Below, piece after piece: positions 22,162 to 32,200 of a stretch of DNA of 39,373 nt; position 1 is the stretch's first letter, and each line of letters begins with the position of its first letter. The DNA lies in IMG/VR virus record IMGVR_UViG_3300022539_000517, positions 1 to 39,373 of that record, one strand, 5' to 3'. The DNA is from a virus. Made by a program: the position numbers and the translations under genes. The notes beneath the pieces were generated by a model. The model saw only the letters and a list, made by a program, of their open reading frames with translations. It had not been told where the DNA came from and searched no databases.

Positions 22162-23064
22162 ATGATTCGTTTAACAATTACTGTCGAAAATATATCAACA
22201 GTCATACAAGTTTATGATAGTATAAGAATACGAAGTAGTTTTGATGAAAACGCTGATTGGGGCAGTTTGTCTGATTTAACAACTATGACGTAAACAGCTG
22301 GTCAGTCTATATATTCATATAATGATGCTGCTGGCACTATCGCTACTTGGTATTCATCACAATATTATTTAACTACTGATTCTGGCATAGTAAGTGGTTG
22401 GTCTGATCCTATATTGGGAAAAGCAGGAGATATATATTATAATCCTTTATATCCGCTAGAAGCTGCTTATGGTACAGCGGATCAATTGGTAATTGACCGA
22501 ATAAGGCGCCTCATAGGTGATCCCGTGGGCTTAAGAAGAGAATATGGGGAAGATGCTGCATCTTCTATACATCCAGATAACAAAACGTACGAATTGGATG
22601 AAAAAGGCTGGCCTGCTAGTATCCATATGGGCGACGTAGCAATGAATGATAGTAATGATCCAGTAATTAATGGTTATAGGTTTTTAGTGTTTGATGAGGA
22701 TATTTCCCTCACTACCTGGTCAGGTTGTGTAGAGCACGGTGTCGATATTTGGTATTATACGTTCCGTTGGTCTGATAGAGAGATTATGGAAGCGTATGAT
22801 AATTGCCCTCCGCCAGTAGGATTGACTACTGCAACAGCAACTAGTGAAGCTTATATGTTGCAAACTGCTGTAGAACTTCTTTATTCTGAAGTATGGGAGG
22901 CTTCTGTGGAGGACGGCGCTGTTGTGACTGACGAAGGAAGTCGCTATGACCCCTCGCCCGGATTAGATACAAGACGGGCATTGTTAGATAATTTGCAAAA
23001 TAAATTAGATAAATTAATACAATCATTACTTTTAACTGGTATTGCTGGGGTTTTGATAGATTAA
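22162..23064 (+). pseudogene. Head-tail connector-like gene interrupted by TAA
   Basis: ATG 22162 has a strong GGAGGAAGG site. It encodes MIRLTITVENISTVIQVYDS and on to residue 43, then TAA at 22291-22293. The frame then stays open for 256 more codons: an Ig-like continuation (TAGQSIYSYNDAAGTIATWY, GWSDPILG), then a larger domain (DQLVIDRIRRLIGDPVG, ELLYSEVWEASVEDG). The second domain resembles adaptor/connector proteins with long helices around variable loops. If the TAA is real, either only a 43-residue peptide is made, or translation restarts inside the frame (e.g. TTG 22414, without a ribosome site). Position before the neck genes supports a connector role. Confidence 0.6.
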
Positions 23065-23088
23065 AAATGTGTATAGGGGAGATAACCA

Positions 23089-23709
23089 ATGAGAAACCGA
23101 ATTCGACCTAACACAAGAAAAAAACATAAAAAAGCAATTCAGGATGTTTTGAAAGGGCTTAGTCGTAAAGTTCTTATTTATAGGCAGCCTATCAAAAATA
23201 TGTGTCCCAATTGCTATTTTGACAAACTCACAGATAGGTCTACCGGAAAATGTAAATGGACAGTGGAAGAAGCTGAACAAAAACAAGCTGAAATAGCTCT
23301 GCTTGATCCAGATATATGCGAAACCAGATTTGTAAGCAATATCAGATACAAATGGTTCAGATACGGTCGCTGTCCTGTATGCCACGGAAATGGTTATCTC
23401 GAAACTAAGCGAAGAACTTGGGCTGACTGTGTTGTTATTTGGAATCCGTCAGCTCGCGGCGGTGGAAATGAAATGACTTATACTCCTGCAGGAACAGAAG
23501 GCAGTACGGTTGTTGAATTAAAAACAGACCCAAAACATTATGACAATTTTAAAAACTGTGATTATATAGTTGTTGATGGTATAGATTGTAAAATGTCCAG
23601 GCCGCCTATTTTAAGAGGGTTAGGCGTACAGGCAGTCTTAATAATAATAGCATTCACTACTGAAAAACCATCTATTGATAGCGGAGAAATAATTAAGGAT
23701 TACATCTAA
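23089..23709 (+). CDS. Neck/head-completion protein with zinc-binding CxxC motifs
   Basis: 206 residues. Two knuckles are clear: CPNC (C39, C42) and CPVCHGNGY (C95, C98), the latter matching the DnaJ-type CxxCxGxG. C55 and C77 lie between them. The C-terminal half is beta-rich (DYIVVDGIDC, VLIIIAFTTEKPS). Zinc-knuckle proteins of this size occur in the head-completion/neck section of large phages, where they join connector and tail. AGGGGAG precedes the ATG. A one-base overlap (TAATG) couples it to the next gene. Confidence 0.6.
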   Translation: MRNRIRPNTRKKHKKAIQDVLKGLSRKVLIYRQPIKNMCPNCYFDKLTDRSTGKCKWTVEEAEQKQAEIALLDPDICETRFVSNIRYKWFRYGRCPVCHGNGYLETKRRTWADCVVIWNPSARGGGNEMTYTPAGTEGSTVVELKTDPKHYDNFKNCDYIVVDGIDCKMSRPPILRGLGVQAVLIIIAFTTEKPSIDSGEIIKDYI

Positions 23710-24320
23710 TGAAGAAAGAAATTAAAACCTTTGAAAAATTACTTAAAAAGGAATTATATGAAAAATTTATCGGCGCTAAAGAAGGTATAATAGATGCGGT
23801 AATGAGAGAGTATGATTCTTCATTAACTATCAACGATAGAAATAGCAAATCTAATCCAGAATTTTATAGAGAAGATTTTGTTGAAAGACTTGAAAATTTT
23901 AATTATATAGAAGAAAGTGGTGATACAATAAAATTTACTGTTCCAACAATGAACAATTTTGATTTTAGCGGCCGATTAAAAGTTATAGAGCAGATAATGG
24001 AAGGAACAGTAGGTATTTATGTGGAAGTTAGTGTTGAAGATTATGAAAAAATGTTTGGTAAGAAAATTTTAAGTAGAGAGCCTCTAGATACAAGTGTGCC
24101 TAAAAGAGATTTAATATATTTAATGAGGTATAATCCTGCTGTAAGAAACGCGGAACTAGCAACATTTGGCAGAAGAAATTATTTAGTTAGATATCCTTTT
24201 TCAAATACACCTCCTATTCTAATATTAGATGAGGCAGAAAATTTTGTAGATGAAAGTATGGATAAATGGGTTAAAGAAGCTGTCAATAAAGCTACGAAAA
24301 AGTTCAAAATGACAGTATAA
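23709..24320 (+). CDS. Neck/tail-completion-region protein, 203 aa
   Basis: Unrecognised alpha/beta protein. It has a basic helical N-terminus (KKEIKTFEKLLKKELYEKF), a middle section (FDFSGRLKVIEQIMEGTVGI), and a C-terminal region ending with an amphipathic helix (WVKEAVNKATKKFKM). It is translationally coupled to the zinc-knuckle gene by a one-base overlap and followed by a probable tail terminator. This is the slot of head-tail completion or minor neck proteins. Confidence 0.55.
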   Translation: MKKEIKTFEKLLKKELYEKFIGAKEGIIDAVMREYDSSLTINDRNSKSNPEFYREDFVERLENFNYIEESGDTIKFTVPTMNNFDFSGRLKVIEQIMEGTVGIYVEVSVEDYEKMFGKKILSREPLDTSVPKRDLIYLMRYNPAVRNAELATFGRRNYLVRYPFSNTPPILILDEAENFVDESMDKWVKEAVNKATKKFKMTV

Positions 24321-24333
24321 AGGGGAACCAGGT

Positions 24334-25254
24334 ATGACTTACGAAATGAAAAATCTTAGAAAAGAAGACCTTTCTTTATATCATTATATAAAAAATGTAG
24401 TTTTGCAAGATTTTATAGAGCAAGAAACATATAGACCCCTTGAAATTATAGATTCTGCTTCTTGTGATATAACTGGCTATGTGTATAATACTTTAACTGA
24501 TATGGTGCCCTCACCAACTGATAGAGGTAGAGGTTGGGTATATCTTGATACTTGTTCTGGTACTACTACGATATGTAATTTAAATGTTTCAGGAAATGAA
24601 TTAGGAGCCCCTTATACCACAGCTTATGGACTAAAAGAACAATCTAACAGAATAATCGTGTATGGCGCCAGTGACTCAGTTATAGATGAAAGTGAATATA
24701 TAGTAGATTATATTGACGGAAGAATAGTAACGTCTGGAACTGTAATACCAACACATGTAGATTATTATTTTAATTATGTAAGTGTTGTTGATGAATGGGC
24801 AGCTATTGAAGCTGCAGATCCTCCAGTTGTTGTTTTGGACGTAATGGGTACTGACAAAGGAGGATATCAATTGGGTGGCGGTAAGAAAGTTGTAAGAAAA
24901 GTCGATATACATGTATTTGCTACAAATACTGCCGAAAGAAATGATATTGTAGAGACAATTTATAATGGGTTATATTTAAAATGTGCGCCACTTTATGATT
25001 TTCCAGAAGGATCACCGTTAGAATATGATGGAACTTGGTATGGAAGAAAGGAAACTATGAATAAACTAACTACTCTATTCGATAATAGTGAAGTTTCTGG
25101 TTATGTTGGTAATTTAAAATTTGACAACATAGTTGCAAGACACGTTAATCTACCATTAATTATGACGCGGAGTAGAGATGAAGTGATGTTAAGTGATTTG
25201 AACGCGTATAGATCTAAAATAAGTTTTGATTTAGTATCTTACACAAGTATTTAA
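24334..25254 (+). CDS. Probable tail terminator / neck protein, 306 aa
   Basis: The N-terminal helix (LYHYIKNVVLQDFIEQETYR) and the later segment VRKVDIHVFATNTAERNDIV followed by a paired helix (ETIYNGLYLKCAPLYDF) are characteristic of tail-terminator-like proteins, which cap the tube and set the tail end. The middle contains a beta-sandwich insert (residues about 45-145). It lies directly upstream of the major tail protein, the usual terminator position. AAAGGGG precedes the ATG. Family support is by pattern and order only. Confidence 0.6.
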   Translation: MTYEMKNLRKEDLSLYHYIKNVVLQDFIEQETYRPLEIIDSASCDITGYVYNTLTDMVPSPTDRGRGWVYLDTCSGTTTICNLNVSGNELGAPYTTAYGLKEQSNRIIVYGASDSVIDESEYIVDYIDGRIVTSGTVIPTHVDYYFNYVSVVDEWAAIEAADPPVVVLDVMGTDKGGYQLGGGKKVVRKVDIHVFATNTAERNDIVETIYNGLYLKCAPLYDFPEGSPLEYDGTWYGRKETMNKLTTLFDNSEVSGYVGNLKFDNIVARHVNLPLIMTRSRDEVMLSDLNAYRSKISFDLVSYTSI

Positions 25255-25352
25255 CTAACCTCTTTAATAAATAGATAACATTAAAATTTTAATTTTAATA
25301 TGAAAAGGAAAGGGTTTGCTGTTATTTAAACAAACCTCAGTTTAATACCGGC

Positions 25353-25372
25353 AACAAGGATTTGTTTTTTTT
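25353..25372 (+). terminator. Weak intrinsic terminator before major tail protein
   Basis: AACAA / TTGTT with a GGAT loop (25353-25366) is followed by six further Ts to 25372. The stem is short, so activity may be partial. It lies in a 179-base gap that also has a GGTTTG/CAAACC hairpin at about 25315-25338 and AT-rich palindromes. No clear promoter could be picked out. The gap separates neck genes from the highly expressed tail tube gene. Confidence 0.4.
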
Positions 25373-25433
25373 AAGAAAATAGACCAACCTGAATATTTTT
25401 TTTAAAACGATTCTATAGGAGGAAAGAAAGATT

Positions 25434-27062
25434 ATGGCTAGAAATAGAATAATTTATGCGAGCCAATCTGTATGGTGTAATGGTGAGGTACTTTATAGAG
25501 TTCAGTCTCTGGGAAGTACTACTACTTTTACGTCAGAGGATATTTTTGAATTTGGTCACCTAGACATAATAGATGTGGTTGATGATGTTCCAGCAGTTGC
25601 CGTTACATTAAATACTAATGATTTTGGCGACCTTGGTACACTGGCTGCTTTGGCACAGATAGCACCTTTAAAAAGAGTAATGGATGCTAATGCTGATGAT
25701 ACTACTGCTAATTTAATTGTTGTCAGTGGTACAAATCTTGACGAGACTGATACATATCTACACGGCGTAGCTCTTGCTGATTTTGCTGTTGTGTGTGGTA
25801 ATTTACCTGGAGTGACTATTTGGGCTCCTGTTCAAGATGAGTGCTCAATGGGTACTTTGGCTGACTCTATTGACCAGACATTATTTCTGGATGAGGTTTT
25901 TATTAATAGTTTAGAGTTTGGTTATACTGTTGGTGCTAATGCAACGGAAAACTATGGAGCTGAGACAGATAATAAAATGTGGCTGTTGAATGCAGGCCGT
26001 TTTGTTAACTGGGATGCTTATACATTAGATGGTACTGATATTTCTAATGGATATGTAGATTTGACATTGGCCTCTGGTAACGCTGTTGCCACATTGTCTG
26101 CTGGTACTGATGCTTCTTCTGGATTCTTGAGGAAAGATGATGATGGAGCTGCTGCTATAACATGGTATGACGATACGACTGGAGAGACTACTAATGTAAA
26201 AATTACAGCCGGCTCGTCATCTGCTAATGATACATATGTGTATCATGATATGCCTTATACTGGTGCTCATAGAATTTATCGTCCAACAGTTACAAATGTA
26301 CCTGCGGCTGATGATACTCTTGAAATAGTGTATGCAGCTAATGGTTATGGTACTGCGGCAACCAGTAAGTATTTCACGGCTCTTGACGATGTTGACAGAC
26401 CAGATATAATTGGTGCTCTAAGACAGGGCCAAGTCGAAGTGTATATTGTAGCAATTGATGAAGCTAGTTATGATATTGCTTGGAGACTAACTGGTTGTAC
26501 CATTACAGCAGACCTTACTCGTGAGCCACTTACTGAATTAGGTCACCTTGCTCCTTATGACCGCCCATTAACGCTGCCTATTCCTATTACTGTAACAATT
26601 GACAGTACAGCGGGCGATCTTGAGAACTGGTCTAAAGTTGCAGATAAGCTGTCAGAATTTGATGGTAATACTGTTTATGACCTTGATCTTACTGATCTAA
26701 TGAAGTCTGAGGATCTTAAGTTGGTTGTTAAAGTTTTTGCTCAAACCGATGAGGAAGCTGGTGGTTCTGGTTCTAGTAGAACAGTTCCTGCTGGTTCACC
26801 GTTGATTGGTCAGAGTTATTGGAATGATGGTGCTGAAGGTACTTACTCTGAGAGCAATACAGAGCGACCGCTAAAAACTATTATTGTTGAGCATTTAAAA
26901 ATTACTGATGAAGGAGCCACTCTTGATCTAGGTTCTAATATGACTCAAACATTTGGGTTCAGATCTACTAATGATCTTTATGTTGTTAAGGGTGATGTTT
27001 CTATTGATCTTATTACTGAAGATGCTCTGGGTTTTGAATTTAAAATTAGAAGAAATGCGTAA
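25434..27062 (+). CDS. Major tail (tube) protein
   Basis: 542 residues. The start (WCNGEVLYRVQSLGSTTTFT then EDIFEFGHLDIIDVVDDVPA) and a second ELGHLAPYDRPLTLPIPITV region fit long-tail tube proteins, which polymerise into the tube. An Ig-like or insert region rich in Thr, Asp and Gly lies between about residues 190 and 310. It is larger than simple tube proteins, probably through these surface domains. I see none of the conserved C-terminal elements of contractile sheaths. It has a strong AGGAGG site, and a strong stem-loop follows the stop. The assembly genes and giant ORF come next. Confidence 0.7.
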   Translation: MARNRIIYASQSVWCNGEVLYRVQSLGSTTTFTSEDIFEFGHLDIIDVVDDVPAVAVTLNTNDFGDLGTLAALAQIAPLKRVMDANADDTTANLIVVSGTNLDETDTYLHGVALADFAVVCGNLPGVTIWAPVQDECSMGTLADSIDQTLFLDEVFINSLEFGYTVGANATENYGAETDNKMWLLNAGRFVNWDAYTLDGTDISNGYVDLTLASGNAVATLSAGTDASSGFLRKDDDGAAAITWYDDTTGETTNVKITAGSSSANDTYVYHDMPYTGAHRIYRPTVTNVPAADDTLEIVYAANGYGTAATSKYFTALDDVDRPDIIGALRQGQVEVYIVAIDEASYDIAWRLTGCTITADLTREPLTELGHLAPYDRPLTLPIPITVTIDSTAGDLENWSKVADKLSEFDGNTVYDLDLTDLMKSEDLKLVVKVFAQTDEEAGGSGSSRTVPAGSPLIGQSYWNDGAEGTYSESNTERPLKTIIVEHLKITDEGATLDLGSNMTQTFGFRSTNDLYVVKGDVSIDLITEDALGFEFKIRRNA

Positions 27063-27074
27063 GAATTTTAATTT

Positions 27075-27103
27075 GATGGGCAGTATAAAAAGTACTGCCC
27101 ATC
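27075..27103 (+). terminator. Strong stem-loop after major tail protein
   Basis: GATGGGCAGTA pairs perfectly with TACTGCCCATC (11 bp, 7-base loop), 12 bases after the tail-protein stop. As after the capsid and fibre genes, no T run follows, which points to mRNA 3'-end protection or partial read-through control rather than full termination. Confidence 0.6.
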
Positions 27104-27132
27104 TATAAATTATTATGGGAGGAATATAGGAA

Positions 27133-27381
27133 ATGGATGATGATCGGAATAAGGACAAATTAAATAGATTGGTGGAAATTGAGATTACGGATATGTTTGA
27201 ACAAATTCTTGATTATGCACAAGTAGCATGTCCTACCAATGATACATACAAGGTTCTAAGATCTAAAATTCTTAGAGTGGGTAACAATTGTATAAGGAAT
27301 ATTAAGAAAAAACTTGATTTTTATGATGTTAAATATAATGCAAGATCTGAGGATATTGTTGAGGTAAATCCAAAACAATAA
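27133..27381 (+). CDS. Conserved tail-region protein, 82 aa
   Basis: Small helical basic protein with a central segment TYKVLRSKILRVGNNCIRNI. It lies between the tube protein and the assembly proteins, so a role in tail assembly is likely. No domain is recognised. GGGAGG lies about 11 bases before the ATG. There is no evidence of frameshift fusion with its neighbours. Confidence 0.6.
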   Translation: MDDDRNKDKLNRLVEIEITDMFEQILDYAQVACPTNDTYKVLRSKILRVGNNCIRNIKKKLDFYDVKYNARSEDIVEVNPKQ

Positions 27382-27412
27382 ATATAAAAAGGTAACGGAG
27401 GAGGTATTTATA

Positions 27413-28195
27413 ATGGAAGAGAAGAAAACGGAAGAGACTAAAATTGATGATAGAAGAAAATTTTTAGGACCGGATGAAGTTACATATTATTACATCACAT
27501 CACCAAATGCAGAGGATATTAGAGGTGCTGATTGGCATTATAGTAAGACATATACTAATTGTCTGGTGGAAGGAATAACTACAAGTGCTGAAATGATGGA
27601 TATTTTAAGGAGAAGAGGTATAATAGGTCCTGAATTTGAGCAGCGCGCTACTGAATTACAACAAGAATTAAGCGAAAAAATTATAGATCTTGATGGTGCT
27701 GAAAGCATTGAAAAAAAGCGCGACCTTGCTGTTGATGTAGCCAGTACCAGAGAAGAGTTATTTCAGTGGAACCAAAGGCTCAGTGGTCCCATGAACAATA
27801 CTTGTGAACAAATATCAGATGATGCAAGGTTAGAGTATTTAACATCTTCAATGATTCAGACAGAAGATGGAGAAAGAGTGTGGTATTCTTTTGATAATTA
27901 TTTGAAAGAGAAAAATGAAGACCTAGCTGCATTGGCGGTAAGATCTAGACTAGAGATAATGTTATATCTGCAAGGTCTAGAATCCGATTTTCTAGATAGA
28001 ACGCCTGAAGCTTTGGCTATGCGTGAAATAGAAACAGAGATTATACAGAAAGCTGAGGAAGTTTTAAAAGCTGCTGAGGCTATAACTCAAGAAGAAGAAG
28101 AGATTATAAAAGCAGAAACAAAACCTAAAACGACTACTAGGAAAAAAAAGACTTCAGCAAAAAGAACGAAAAAGAAAACAGATGATAGTAAGTAA
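27413..28195 (+). CDS. Probable tail assembly chaperone 1
   Basis: 260 residues. The N-terminus has a small alpha/beta look (PDEVTYYYITSPNAEDIRGA, YTNCLVEGITTSAEMMDILR); long helices and a Lys/Thr-rich basic tail follow (TTTRKKKTSAKRTKKK). This acidic-helical then basic-tail form, between tube and tape-measure genes, fits the chaperones that wrap the tape measure during tail assembly. GGAGGAGGT lies 7-8 bases before the ATG. The product stops two bases before the next start, without an evident frameshift signal joining them. Confidence 0.55.
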   Translation: MEEKKTEETKIDDRRKFLGPDEVTYYYITSPNAEDIRGADWHYSKTYTNCLVEGITTSAEMMDILRRRGIIGPEFEQRATELQQELSEKIIDLDGAESIEKKRDLAVDVASTREELFQWNQRLSGPMNNTCEQISDDARLEYLTSSMIQTEDGERVWYSFDNYLKEKNEDLAALAVRSRLEIMLYLQGLESDFLDRTPEALAMREIETEIIQKAEEVLKAAEAITQEEEEIIKAETKPKTTTRKKKTSAKRTKKKTDDSK

Positions 28196-28197
28196 AA

Positions 28198-29220
28198 ATG
28201 GATATTACTCACGAACAATTGGAGAGGTATTTATGTAAGATTTTTACTGGTATTAATGTTTTATATATAAAGGATGGCTCTAAGGATATTTGTATTGAAT
28301 TTAGACAACCAGACAATACTATTAAACTTAGGGCCAATCTTGTTTATGATGAAGCATGTGATAGAGCTATATCTGAAGGAATGTTTACTACAGAAGCTTT
28401 GAAGGAATTGATAAAAGAAAGAAATATTTTTACTGATGCGGACGAGGAAAAACTTGAAAAATTGGAATCTCAATTAACTGGGCAAGAAATCTTATTAGCC
28501 AAAACTGTGGTTGTTAAAGCACGTCAAGACAGATTAAAAGGAATTGTAAATAAATTAAAAGAAGAAATAAGTGAGTTACAATTTAAAAAGACTTCTAAAT
28601 TGATGATGTCTGCAGAAGTAAAAGCGGAAGAAGAGAGGTCATTATTTTTTTGTCATGCTTGTACATATAATGTTGATAAGAACGAATTATATTGGAAAAA
28701 TTACAAAGATTTATTAAAAGAAACAAATATTGTTTTTAAAGATAAAATTTTAATTGAATTTTTAAAGTTTTATAGAGGAATAGATACTAAGTTAATCAGA
28801 TTTATAGCAAGAAATAATTTATGGCGGATACGGTACGTAACTAGCCAAAAGATATCGGACCCTCTTTTTGGGATACCGACATCACAATATACAAATGATA
28901 TGTTAAATTTGGCTTATTGGTCAAATTATTATCAAAATATTTATGAGATGCTTTCAGAGGATAGACCCCCTGATTTAATTATAGATGATGATGAGGCGTT
29001 GGATGCCTATATGACATCTTATTATAATGAAAGGACTAAAGAGGACGCGGCCAGGCGAAGTAAAAATAAAACATGGGGGAAATTATCAGCATTTGATAAA
29101 GAAGAAGTAATTGTAACACAGTCTAATGAATTATATGAAGATATAAAATATGATAAACCAAGAGAAGCGCAAAGAATTAAAAATAGAATTGATATAAGGA
29201 AAAAAGCTAGGCGAGGTTAG
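28198..29220 (+). CDS. Probable tail assembly chaperone 2
   Basis: 340 residues, largely helical. The N-terminal region is followed by a coiled coil (residues about 80-130, EEKLEKLESQLTGQEI). A Trp/Tyr-rich middle carries FCHAC and DMLNLAYWSNYYQNIYEML, and the end is charged and basic (RIKNRIDIRKKARRG). It sits immediately before the giant tape-measure-position gene, where the second chaperone or its fused form is expected. No convincing ribosome site precedes its ATG, two bases after the previous stop, so its translation is probably coupled. Confidence 0.5.
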   Translation: MDITHEQLERYLCKIFTGINVLYIKDGSKDICIEFRQPDNTIKLRANLVYDEACDRAISEGMFTTEALKELIKERNIFTDADEEKLEKLESQLTGQEILLAKTVVVKARQDRLKGIVNKLKEEISELQFKKTSKLMMSAEVKAEEERSLFFCHACTYNVDKNELYWKNYKDLLKETNIVFKDKILIEFLKFYRGIDTKLIRFIARNNLWRIRYVTSQKISDPLFGIPTSQYTNDMLNLAYWSNYYQNIYEMLSEDRPPDLIIDDDEALDAYMTSYYNERTKEDAARRSKNKTWGKLSAFDKEEVIVTQSNELYEDIKYDKPREAQRIKNRIDIRKKARRG

Positions 29221-29297
29221 GTGTTTGGAATATAGGGTATAGGTGTTTGAATTAGGCATAGCTTTATTTAAATTAATGTTTACTGGAGGTGCTATTC

Positions 29298-32200
29298 TTG
29301 GCTGAAGACTATAATTTCAATTTCTTTCAGGGTACGAAACGAACCGGTGGTGTAGGTACAGGTGGACGTAAACCTGCAGGTGATGTTGATTACCAGCGGC
29401 TTCTTAAAAGCCTTGAAAAGATCCTTAAAGGTAGTTCTAAAACCACTTCTGATAAATTATCCAAATCATTCGAGGAAATTCTTACTAAGTTTATAAAAGC
29501 ACGAATTCAGCCTAAAGGTACAGCTGCGTCTGGTGGTATAACAAAAGCAGAACTTGTTGCCATATCAAAGGAAGTAGCTCTCCTTGCTGGAACACAACAA
29601 ATAAATCGACTTGTAAAAGCATTTCAATCAAAAACTGCAACAGCCCCCTCCACCGATAAAAATTTAAAATCAGTCGAAAAAAGTATTGATAGACAAGGTA
29701 AGACTATAGTTGCTGCTATAAATTCTTTGTTGTCTAGAAAAGGAATACAGCTGGAAGATACTAAAGGATTAGAGCAGGCTATAACGGGAGCCATGAGGAG
29801 AGCAATACCTAAAGAAACTGGAGCTGGTATTAGAGAAATTGGTAAATTTGCAGTGGCATTAAAATCTGGTATTAATAAAATTGATAAATTGGCTACAGCG
29901 ATTGCAGCAATGAGAAAAAGTGATGGTGGTATAGATGTAGGAGAAATTAGACGTGTAATGCAAGCAATTGGGCAAATCATCCAAGAAGCCAAAAGAGTTA
30001 AAGAGTCTACAGTAGGCGCAGCCAAAGCTATAGAGAGTGTAACTAATGAGGTAAAAGGAGTTAAGAATAGTTTAAAAGGTATAACAACTGCATTAACTAG
30101 AAAAGTAGCTGGTATAAAAGAACGTGCAAAAGAAGACCCACAAAAATTTGCAAAGATTACCGCTGTTGCAGTTGCCCAAGCATTGGAAAAAGCTCTTAGA
30201 AAATCACCTACTTTTAAGGGGAGCGAATTAGAACGTAGTGTAAAAAGATTAGATGATAACGTAAAAAGTATAGGAGATGTTTTCAGCAAGTTCAAAACTT
30301 TACAAAAAGAAATAAAAACTGCTATACAAACTGGGAAAATTTCAATTGATCCAAAATCCATTGCTGATTTAAATCAAAGCTTAGGAAAATTACCTGAAAA
30401 GATTGGTGTTGATATAAACACTAAAGGGTGGAGAGAATTAGTTAGTAAACTTGAAGGATTCTCTAAAATAGTTAATGAAATAACAGGTTCCTTGAAAAAA
30501 TTAAAAGTTGATTTCGACGTCGACACAAAATCTGTTGAAGAAAAAGTAAAACAAGCAGTAAAGAAAGGTTTTGAAAAAGGTTTTTCTACTGCTAAGATAC
30601 CAGATATAGCTGTTAATGTAAAAGATGCTATGAAAGAGGTAGATGCATCTTTTAATAAAACTCTGAATGAAATGAGAAAATTATGGAAAGAAGCGCCAGC
30701 TGGTTTCAAACGGGAAAAACTACAGACAGCTGCCGAGGAAATGAAAAGTGCTTATAAACGAGGGGATTATCCATTACTTGGCAAACGAGCGGGGGGTTTA
30801 CAAGGGGCTATAGACGCACCATCTTTAAAAATACCTATTAATAATCTTAAAGAAGCTATTATAGAAATTGTAGTTGAACTTGAGGGATTGGGATTTAAAG
30901 ATTTTAATACTGTAATCAAAAGCATGAAAAGGGAACTTGAAACTGTAAAAGTAAAAGATAAATTTGATAAGACAGGCGAAGCCGTTGACAAATTAACAAA
31001 TGCAATAGAGAGTAAAACTAAAGAAATTAAACAAATACCTCTTTTTCCAAGAGAGAAGAAAGTTTTGCCAGCTGCAATGGATAAAATAAAATTCTTGCAG
31101 GAAGCACATAAAAAATTCCCTGCCGAAGTTATAAAACCTGGAGTTGGGTATGAGTTAAAGGGTACGGAAATAGGTTATGGAGCTGATGTAAGAAAAGCTG
31201 TAAAAGAAAAGGCAGATGCGCTGTCATTGTCTTTGGCAAAATTAGAAAAGGATCTTATACAGGGATTAGAGGCTGGTACGGCATTCAAACAATATGGATG
31301 GAAAGTCTTAGATAAGAAATTAAAACATGTTGGTCAGCAATGGGTAATACAAATAGCTAATGTTTTTGGTAAAAAAGGTTTACAGAAGGAGCTACAAGAT
31401 TTGGGCAAAGCTGTGCCTGGTATTACCGATCCTTCTACAATATTGAAAACATATAAAGAAGAGCAAAAAAAACGGATTGCCGGAATACATAGGCAGTCTG
31501 CTGTGCAGGCGGATAGAATTGGTAAATGGCTTAAGAAAGCATCTGTCGAAGATATAGAGGCGTTGAAAATAAACGACGTTATCAGTGAGGTTAATGCAGA
31601 CATACTTAAAGAAATTAAAGCTAAACCGAAATATAAAGCCCCTGAAGTAAGCGAAGAAATGCGTCAAGAAATAGAAAAGCGGTTATCTGCTTCTTTGGAA
31701 GGTGTATTTAAAGAAACGTTTGCCGCAGAGGAAGTAGAACGTGCTATATCTAAAAAAGAGCTAGTCAGAAGGATAGCTATCCCAGCAGCTCAGGTTTCTA
31801 AAACAGGCACTGCTATTTTTAAGACTAGATATGGTACTGAAAGAGCGTTACCACGATTTGCTACTTATGAAACAGGGTTTGAAAAGCTATACGGAGAGAT
31901 GTTAGAAAAAGGTGCTATGCCAGGCGAAGAAAAACATTTATTTGCAAAAAAAATAATTGATGTCGGTATGAAGCCTAAAGGAGAGCAATTAAGAGAAGCA
32001 AGAAAACTTTCAAAAACCATGTTAACACGAATGGTTAGGACCGGCCCAGAGCAATTTGAGTTCGTAATGGAGCAATATAAAGAGGCCGCTACTATGGTAG
32101 GAGCAAAAAGAAAAAGAGTTGGTGTTGGAACTATAGCTGGTTATGAAAAGAAAATAGAAGACGGTATAAATACGTTCAGAAAATCTTCAGTAAATTTGCC

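Noticed and set aside
22414-23064. Independent gene starting at TTG 22414
   Set aside because: This is internal to the frame from ATG 22162, with no ribosome site; the domain before it continues through the TAA at 22291.
25434-27062. Contractile tail sheath
   Set aside because: Length would allow it, but the ELG/VDDVPAVAV pattern matches tube proteins and no conserved sheath C-terminal domain or separate tube gene is visible.
28100-28200. Programmed -1 frameshift joining the two chaperone-like genes, as in many siphoviruses
   Set aside because: The frames do differ by -1 and an A8 run exists near 28143, but a shift there meets a TGA before reaching the second gene. The second gene has its own ATG two bases after the first stop.
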